A stretch of DNA of 11,790 nucleotides, taken from contig URLB01000060.1 of the NCBI GenBank assembly GCA_900548595.1, forward strand, positions 1 to 11,790, in the 5' to 3' direction. The DNA comes from an uncultured Eubacteriales bacterium (lineage in GTDB: Bacteria > Bacillota > Clostridia > Lachnospirales > Anaerotignaceae). The position numbers and the translations under genes are program-made. Position 1 is the stretch's first letter, and each line of letters opens with the position of its first letter. Of the stretch, positions 7,237 through 11,790 are shown piece by piece. The notes below the pieces were generated by a model, which searched no databases, was not told the DNA's origin, and saw only the letters and a program-made list of their open reading frames with translations.

Positions 7237-7710
7237 TTATTTCTTTGCGATTTTTTCAGCTTCCTTTTTAGGGTCTGATTTAATGAAGAGCATAGCTCTT
7301 TCTCTCCAAGTTTTCTTTTTCTTGTCCTGAAGGTTTACGCCTACAACATTTACAAGATAAAGACCGCTCAGTTCAACCTTAACGGTTTTTTTAGGTACGA
7401 TAACATCGTATACGTTTTTCTCGGTTATAAGGGTAACTATCTGCGGGCCGACTTTTGCCTTTACCATACACATTTTACGTCTTTTTGCCGAGCCATTAAG
7501 CTGTTCGAAAATCTGTTTATTGAAATCTTTTTCCGTAGGCTTGTCAAACTTCTTATCAATAACATATATAGAGACAACCTGTTTGTTTGCCTTTATGAAG
7601 TCATCGGCTTCTATGCTTCTTTTATAGTTTTTGGTACTTGCCCTGTAAACAAAGAACATAATTATTGCCAATACTACGATAACAATAATAAATATGTCGC
7701 TTGCGCTCAC
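7237..7710 (-). CDS. Hypothetical protein with one N-terminal membrane helix
   Basis: I do not recognise the family. The protein begins SASD and then has one strong transmembrane segment (IFIIVIVVLAIIMFFVYRAS). A hydrophilic, Lys-rich region of about 130 residues follows, probably cytoplasmic. It contains a likely beta-rich part around KAKVGPQIVTLITEKNVYDVIVPKKTVKVELSGLYLVNVVG and a basic tail (KKKKTWRER, ending KKEAEKIAKK). The longest frame opens at ATG 7753-7755, which has no ribosome binding site. AGGAG lies 10 bases before GTG at 7708-7710, so I take GTG, giving about 157 residues; the ATG version would have 172. It is a single gene, divergent from the cardiolipin synthase gene and convergent with the MoxR operon, and it shares that operon's terminator. 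Confidence 0.8.
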   Translation of the reverse strand: MSASDIFIIVIVVLAIIMFFVYRASTKNYKRSIEADDFIKANKQVVSIYVIDKKFDKPTEKDFNKQIFEQLNGSAKRRKMCMVKAKVGPQIVTLITEKNVYDVIVPKKTVKVELSGLYLVNVVGVNLQDKKKKTWRERAMLFIKSDPKKEAEKIAKK

Positions 7711-7762
7711 TTGAAATCCACTCCTCCAATTTATTCCTTCGCCGAACATCAGCATATTCTCT

Positions 7763-7791
7763 ATTCTACCATTTATTTTTGGTTAAGGAAA
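7763..7791 (-). promoter_or_regulatory. Possible promoter of the gene ending at 7237
   Basis: On the minus strand TAGAAT (7768-7763) has a weak -35, TTTCCT (7791-7786), 17 bases away. Transcription would begin around 7756, almost on the upstream ATG. That fits better with translation from the GTG at 7710. Confidence 0.3.
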
Positions 7792-7846
7792 TAGCAAATA
7801 CAAAAATAAAATTAAAAATTTTTAATATCGTTTTTAATGAATATTT

Positions 7847-7876
7847 TTGCAAAAATCAGCAGAACTATAGTATAAT
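7847..7876 (+). promoter_or_regulatory. Promoter of the cls-thioesterase-DUF2156 operon
   Basis: TTGCAA (7847-7852), 18 bases, and a perfect TATAAT (7871-7876) precede the cardiolipin synthase gene. The predicted leader is about 40 bases up to the GTG start at 7922. Confidence 0.75.
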
Positions 7877-7921
7877 ATATTTTTAAACAGTTTGCAACAT
7901 GTAATGCTGGGAGGAAGATTT

Positions 7922-9388
7922 GTGTCTGTAGTAAACATAATAAGCACGATAATTGTTATAGTATTTATAGCCAACGTTGTACTTGCCGGACTTACGGTTT
8001 TTTTTGAACACAGAAATCCTGCAAGCACATGGGCATGGCTAATGGTAATTTTATTTGTTCCGATACTCGGGTTCTTTTGTTATCTCATTTTCGGAAGAGA
8101 AGGAAAAAAAGAAGAAATGTTTAAAAACAAGGCCGAGAACGACGATGTTACATACTATGGATATCTTAACGAGATGGACAAGTACAGCGTTATGCTTAAA
8201 GCGCAGAAAAGAGCCATTGAGGAAAGGATAGATATAATAGGCAGTAAGCACATGAACGACCTTGCCTATCTTCATATAAATTCGGGAAACTGTATAACCT
8301 ATGACAACAGTGTTAAATCATATTTTGACGGAAATATAAAGTTTAAGGATCTGATTGAAGATATACGAAACGCCAAAGAGTTTATCCATATGGAATATTA
8401 TATACTGAGAGACGACGATCTCGGAAGGACTATAATAGACGAACTGGCAAAAAAAGCTAAAGAAGGGGTAGAGGTAAGACTTCTTTATGACGGCATAGGA
8501 AATCAGTATCTTAAAGGAAGCTTTTTCAAAAAACTTACCGATAACGGAGGAAAGATAGGAATATTCCTTCCGCCGTTTATAGTTAGGCTGAATTATCGCG
8601 ACCATAGAAAGATAGCTGTTATTGACGGTAAAATAGGCTATGTAGGCGGTCTTAATATAGGCGACGAGTATCTCGGAAAGGTAAGCCGATACGGAAACTG
8701 GAGAGATACGCATCTTCGGATAGAAGGGGACGCCGTGGATCAGCTTCAGCTGAGATTTATAATGGATTGGAATTTTGTTTCCGATAACGAAATTGTTTTA
8801 TCGGATAAATATTTCCCGGAGCAAAAGGACTCCGACGGCAATATGAGAATGCAGATAGTTTCCAGCGGCCCCGACACAAAATTTCAGAATATACGCAACG
8901 GATATTTTAAAATGATAAACGAGGCGGAAAGAAATATTTATATTACAACCCCGTATTTTGTTCCCGACGACGGCATATTCGGGGCTTTGAAAATAGCGGC
9001 GCTTTCCGGTATAGACGTAAGGATAATAATTCCGGCAAACCCGGATCATCCGTTTGTATACTGGGCGAGCATGTCATATTTGGGAGAACTTTTGGAAGCG
9101 GGGGTAAAGTGTTATCAGTATAACGATGGGTTTATACACAGCAAAACGGTATATATTGACGGATTTGTAACATCTGTAGGCACGGCAAATATGGACATAA
9201 GAAGTTTTGACCTGAACTTTGAGACAAATGCTTTTATTTATGACAGAGATATTACTAAAGAACATGAAGAACAGTTTATGAAAGACATAGAAAAATGTAC
9301 GGAGATAACAAAAGAATGGTATGATAAGCGTACGGCATGGTTCCGTGTCAAAGAATCCATTTCAAGACTCATATCACCTATGCTTTGA
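7922..9388 (+). CDS. cls: Cardiolipin synthase (phospholipase D family)
   Basis: Cardiolipin synthase joins two phosphatidylglycerols into cardiolipin and glycerol at the cytoplasmic membrane. The sequence shows two N-terminal membrane segments, then two HKD active-site motifs: DHRKIAVIDGKIGYVGGLN (His228, counted from the GTG) and HSKTVYIDG...VGTANMD (His406). Each His-Lys-Asp set is intact, and the 488-residue length is normal. GGGAGGA lies 6 bases before GTG at 7922. A TTG at 7892 in the same frame has no ribosome binding site and sits only about 10 bases from the predicted start of transcription, so I reject it. It is the first gene of a lipid operon; the thioesterase gene follows after 18 bases. 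Confidence 0.95.
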   Translation: MSVVNIISTIIVIVFIANVVLAGLTVFFEHRNPASTWAWLMVILFVPILGFFCYLIFGREGKKEEMFKNKAENDDVTYYGYLNEMDKYSVMLKAQKRAIEERIDIIGSKHMNDLAYLHINSGNCITYDNSVKSYFDGNIKFKDLIEDIRNAKEFIHMEYYILRDDDLGRTIIDELAKKAKEGVEVRLLYDGIGNQYLKGSFFKKLTDNGGKIGIFLPPFIVRLNYRDHRKIAVIDGKIGYVGGLNIGDEYLGKVSRYGNWRDTHLRIEGDAVDQLQLRFIMDWNFVSDNEIVLSDKYFPEQKDSDGNMRMQIVSSGPDTKFQNIRNGYFKMINEAERNIYITTPYFVPDDGIFGALKIAALSGIDVRIIIPANPDHPFVYWASMSYLGELLEAGVKCYQYNDGFIHSKTVYIDGFVTSVGTANMDIRSFDLNFETNAFIYDRDITKEHEEQFMKDIEKCTEITKEWYDKRTAWFRVKESISRLISPML

Positions 9389-9406
9389 TATACAGGAGGA
9401 TAAATT

Positions 9407-10162
9407 ATGAATGAACCGTTTACACAAAATATCGAAATAAGCTTATATGATACGGATATGAATGCAAAAATCAGTATCCAGAATATTGTTAAATATTTTA
9501 TGGAAGCCGCCGTAGACCATTCCGAACACACGGAGTATAAATTAGACAGGCTGTTGGCGGCTCGCAGAGGCTGGGTAGTGCTTAACTGGGTAATAAAAAT
9601 GAAAGAATATCCCGGATTTGCTGATAAGCTGAAGATTTCCACATGGGCGAAACCCGGATGCTCCTTACAAGCTACAAGGTATTTTACGATGGAATATGAG
9701 GACGGAACAACGGCTGCCGAGGCAGTATCAAGATGGGCGTTTCTTGATTTGGAAACGAGGCACCCTATAAGATGTCCGCTTGAAATGATGGAAGCATACT
9801 GCTATGATAGGGAGGAACCTTTTAACCCCGGAAAATTTAACTTGCCTAAAGAAAAGGAAGAGAATATAATATCTGAAAGAAAAATTACGGTAAGAAGAAG
9901 CGAAACTGATACAAATGGCCATACAAATAACGCAAGGTATGTGGAGTGGGCTGTTGACGATGTTCCCGATGATGTTTACACAAATTATAAAGCGGAGGAA
10001 ATAAGGGTTCTCTACAGGAAGGAATGCCGCGCTGGAGAAGCGGTAACGATAAAAACATATTTGAGAGACGACGAAAACGGATTAAAGGAAATAATAACTT
10101 CAATGGAAAATGATAACGGAGATGTACTCTGTAAATTATCAACTATTTGGAGTAAAAAATAA
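9407..10162 (+). CDS. Acyl-ACP thioesterase (FatA/FatB family)
   Basis: This enzyme hydrolyses acyl-acyl carrier protein to free fatty acid and ACP in the cytoplasm. The 251 residues form the double hot-dog architecture. The catalytic segment of the second half reads ETDTNGHTNNARYVEW, giving Asp168, Asn170 and His172. YRKEC follows, with Glu206 34 residues after the His, matching the spacing of the Asp/Asn/His/Glu set described for plant FatB. The N-terminal half has the usual start (NIEISLYDTDMNAKISIQNI) and RRGWVVLNWVIKMKEYP. ATG is preceded by an excellent AGGAGG. Free fatty acid released here could be taken up by a FakB/DegV-type protein such as the one at 1463-2350, but that link is inference. 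The next gene starts 28 bases downstream. Confidence 0.94.
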   Translation: MNEPFTQNIEISLYDTDMNAKISIQNIVKYFMEAAVDHSEHTEYKLDRLLAARRGWVVLNWVIKMKEYPGFADKLKISTWAKPGCSLQATRYFTMEYEDGTTAAEAVSRWAFLDLETRHPIRCPLEMMEAYCYDREEPFNPGKFNLPKEKEENIISERKITVRRSETDTNGHTNNARYVEWAVDDVPDDVYTNYKAEEIRVLYRKECRAGEAVTIKTYLRDDENGLKEIITSMENDNGDVLCKLSTIWSKK

Positions 10163-10190
10163 TCCGAGTCGGCTGATACGGAGGTATTTA

Positions 10191-11165
10191 ATGGATTCAC
10201 AATTTTGCTGTCAGGTTTTGGACAGAAAAAAACTCCTTACGGGGTTTAAAAACTTTGAACTGAAAGATAAAAAATTAATAGAAAGTTATACAAAACCGTG
10301 GAATATAGGCTGTTCGGACTTGTCTTTTGCCAATCTGTTTATATGGGGCGCAGACGGGAAAATGCAGTATGTTATAGACGACGACGTACTTTATATAAAG
10401 CTTAATTTTAAGAGCTTTCCGGAGTTCTTTTGGCCGCCGATACCTAAAAAAGGATCTAAACATGATTACAGAGAACTTGTATTTAGAGCATTTGAATATT
10501 TGGAAAACAAAAACATTGTTCCGGTAATAAGAAATATATGGGAACCTTTTAAAGAAATAATCGAAAAATCATGCCCGGAGCTTGATATAGAGCCTGCCGA
10601 GATAGCTTGGGACTACGTTTATTCCAGAGAAAAACTGGCTACCCTTAAGGGTAAAAAACTTCACGGGAAGAGAAACCACATAAATAAGTTTATGCAGGAA
10701 AATCCCGATTGGGAGTACAAAAAACTGGTTCCGTCCATGTATGAAGATTGTATAGCTGTATATGACGGATGGAAAGAAAGTAAGGATCTTTCGGAGGATG
10801 AGTTTGCAAACGAAAGACGTTCTGTTGTACTGGCGCTTACTAATATGGAAGAGTTGGGTCTGACGGGAGGAGCAATACTTTTGGGCGGAAAAATAAAGGC
10901 GTTTACAGTCGGTGAAAGACTTAACGACGATATGCAGCTGATCCATATAGAGAAGGCAGATAGTGAAATAAACGGACTTTTTCCTATGATAAACCAGCAG
11001 TACGTACTTCATGAATGTGCCGATGTTCAATATATAAACCGTGAGGAAGATATGGGTGTTGAGGGAATGAGAAAGGCAAAAAGAAGCTACTATCCCGACT
11101 TTATGGTAAAAAAATATTTTGCGGCAAAAGGAAAAGTAACAGAGGAAGAACTGAGCGAAGAATAA
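10191..11165 (+). CDS. DUF2156 protein (stand-alone MprF C-terminal-like domain)
   Basis: DUF2156 is the GNAT-like catalytic fold found at the C-terminus of MprF, which transfers lysine or alanine from tRNA to phosphatidylglycerol. Here it is alone: 324 soluble residues with no membrane helices, so it lacks the flippase part. Recognisable parts are FELKDKKLIESYTKPW with SDLSFANLFIW (22-52), the Lys/Arg/His-rich LKGKKLHGKRNHINKF (about 152-167), GGAILLGGKIKAFTVGE (226-242), and the end INREEDMGVEGMRKAKRSYYP (282-302). Whether it aminoacylates a lipid or modifies another substrate is unknown. The frame is open from about 10110, but the ATG at 10191 has GGAGG 6 bases upstream and avoids overlapping the thioesterase gene. 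Its place after cls and the thioesterase supports a membrane-lipid role. Confidence 0.93.
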   Translation: MDSQFCCQVLDRKKLLTGFKNFELKDKKLIESYTKPWNIGCSDLSFANLFIWGADGKMQYVIDDDVLYIKLNFKSFPEFFWPPIPKKGSKHDYRELVFRAFEYLENKNIVPVIRNIWEPFKEIIEKSCPELDIEPAEIAWDYVYSREKLATLKGKKLHGKRNHINKFMQENPDWEYKKLVPSMYEDCIAVYDGWKESKDLSEDEFANERRSVVLALTNMEELGLTGGAILLGGKIKAFTVGERLNDDMQLIHIEKADSEINGLFPMINQQYVLHECADVQYINREEDMGVEGMRKAKRSYYPDFMVKKYFAAKGKVTEEELSEE

Positions 11166-11188
11166 AAAAATAATTAAGAAATTTTTTC

Positions 11189-11221
11189 ATACTGTGCCAA
11201 TTTTGGTGCAGTATTTTTTTA
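11189..11221 (+). terminator. Terminator of the cls-thioesterase-DUF2156 operon
   Basis: ATACTGTGCCA (11189-11199) and TGGTGCAGTAT (11204-11214) pair over 11 positions, two of them G-U. The loop has 4 bases and a run of T follows (11214-11220). It lies 24 bases past the DUF2156 stop. Confidence 0.9.
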
Positions 11222-11274
11222 TTGCCGACGTTAAAAATAATAAAGCAGTTTAATATTTTAAGGAGGTATAAAAA

Positions 11275-11625
11275 ATGAGCGTTAAATATTTATTTGCGGT
11301 TTTTCTTGCTACGGCGTTTTTGATGACCGGATGCTCTTCAAAAACAGACAGTACTGCAAGAAAAATCGATGATACAATGAAAAAAGGCGGAGAAAAAGTA
11401 GAAAATATGTTGGACGGAACAAATTCAAACGATAACAATGGATTTGACCCGACATTCGGCAACGAACTTAACGATACCGACGGAAGATTGAAAAACACGA
11501 AAGAATACAATGGCATGGACTATATAGATCCCGATATGAGCGGTGTAAACGGAGTCGGGACCACAAGAGCCGAAGAGTTGAATAACGGTATGGCTTCTTC
11601 AAGCAGCACAGGAACAAACTATTGA
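11275..11625 (+). CDS. Small Asn/Asp/Gly-rich lipoprotein of unknown function
   Basis: This 116-residue protein has a clear lipoprotein signal: MSVKYLF, a hydrophobic core, and lipobox LMTGC with lipidated Cys20. The mature part (about 97 residues) is low in complexity and hydrophilic, rich in Asn, Asp, Gly, Thr and Ser. It starts with a short helical stretch (DSTARKIDDTMKKGGEKVENML) and ends in a Ser/Thr/Gly tail. It looks largely disordered and I recognise no domain; a surface spacer or a sporulation- or wall-associated lipoprotein is possible. ATG follows AAGGAGG at ideal spacing. It lies after the terminator at 11189-11221, so it is probably transcribed separately, but I see no clear promoter in the 54 bases available. 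A hairpin follows the stop at once. Confidence 0.87.
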   Translation: MSVKYLFAVFLATAFLMTGCSSKTDSTARKIDDTMKKGGEKVENMLDGTNSNDNNGFDPTFGNELNDTDGRLKNTKEYNGMDYIDPDMSGVNGVGTTRAEELNNGMASSSSTGTNY

Positions 11626-11627
11626 TA

Positions 11628-11664
11628 AATTTGCGGCGTTCTTAATTAAAAAAAGCCGCAAATT
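11628..11664 (+). other. Hairpin just after the lipoprotein gene, possible terminator without a U tract
   Basis: AATTTGCGGC (11628-11637) and GCCGCAAATT (11655-11664) form a perfect 10-bp stem around a 17-base AT-rich loop that can itself partly pair. The 3' side reads GTAGACAAATAG, not a T run. It may still end or protect the lipoprotein transcript. Confidence 0.45.
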
Positions 11665-11687
11665 GTAGACAAATAGATTTTTGAATA

Positions 11688-11790
11688 GCGGAAGGGTTCG
11701 GGAAACAGCTCCGTTTCCCGAGTGGAATCCGCAGCCAGAATTCATTTCTGCCGAGGAAAACAGCAGGTTTCAAAGCATTTTTGCTGATGG
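11688..11790. repeat. GC-richer stretch with several hairpins, possible interspersed repeat or structured RNA
   Basis: The window's last ~100 bases are about half G+C, clearly richer than the surrounding intergenic DNA. They hold an 8-bp hairpin, CGGGAAAC (11699-11706) with GTTTCCCG (11713-11720), enclosed by GCGGA (11688-11692) with TCCGC (11728-11732). Two small hairpins follow: CAGAA/TTCTG (11736-11750) and AGCA/TGCT near 11774-11785. No ribosome binding site or credible start codon is present. I cannot match it to a known RNA family. It runs off the window, so its full extent is unknown. Confidence 0.35.

Noticed and set aside
8318..8713. A 131-codon open frame antisense to the cardiolipin synthase gene
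   Set aside because: It is a shadow of the conserved HKD-containing region, with no ribosome binding site case and no recognisable family.
11222..11270. A promoter for the lipoprotein gene at 11275
   Set aside because: TTGCCG and TAATAT are present but their spacing (23 bases) is too long for a standard promoter.
11688..11790. Resemblance to a cobalamin riboswitch (GTGGAATCC and GCCAGAA segments)
   Set aside because: Only short pieces look similar. The conserved B12-box core and the order of elements do not fit, and no downstream gene is visible to be regulated.
11681..11790. A partial protein-coding gene in the open frame at the right edge
   Set aside because: The only possible start is a TTG with no Shine-Dalgarno, and the hairpins better explain the sequence. 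It stays possible only if the frame continues beyond the window with homologues.

Overview
The window looks like a chromosomal segment of a low-GC Gram-positive bacterium, most likely in the class Clostridia. The support is AT-rich DNA with many ATA and AGA codons, strong AGGAGG-type ribosome binding sites, U-tract terminators, frequent TTG and GTG starts, and clostridial versions of HPr, a DegV protein and a stand-alone DUF2156 protein. I see no tRNA, rRNA, CRISPR array, transposase or phage gene.

The left part (1-4765) is read entirely on the minus strand. In transcription order it contains an AI-2E family transporter and a CPBP intramembrane protease (one likely operon, closed by a terminator near 2457-2484). 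Next comes a DegV-family fatty-acid-binding protein with its own good promoter and terminator, then ptsH and ptsI (HPr and Enzyme I of the sugar phosphotransferase system). ptsI runs off the left edge. HPr keeps the catalytic His15 but has Lys where the regulatory Ser46 normally sits.

The centre (4873-7236) is a compact plus-strand operon with its own promoter: MoxR-type AAA+ ATPase, a short DUF58 protein with a VWA-like MIDAS motif, and a small lipoprotein of unknown family. It ends in a terminator that also serves a convergent gene, a small membrane-anchored protein of unknown function (7237-7710, minus). The Bat-type or transglutaminase genes that often accompany MoxR and DUF58 are absent.

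The right part (7847-11221) is a second plus-strand operon: cardiolipin synthase, acyl-ACP thioesterase, and a stand-alone DUF2156 protein (the MprF-like acyltransferase domain without its membrane flippase). A strong promoter and a clean terminator bound it, and its theme is membrane lipid metabolism. A small Asn/Asp/Gly-rich lipoprotein gene follows at 11275-11625.

The last ~165 bases hold no convincing gene. They contain a 10-bp-stem hairpin and then a clearly GC-richer stretch (11688-11790) with several nested or successive hairpins that runs off the window. It may be the start of an interspersed repeat or a structured RNA. Several genes (4765, 7710, 7922, 10191) probably start downstream of the longest possible start, because the only good Shine-Dalgarno sequence lies inside the longer frame.
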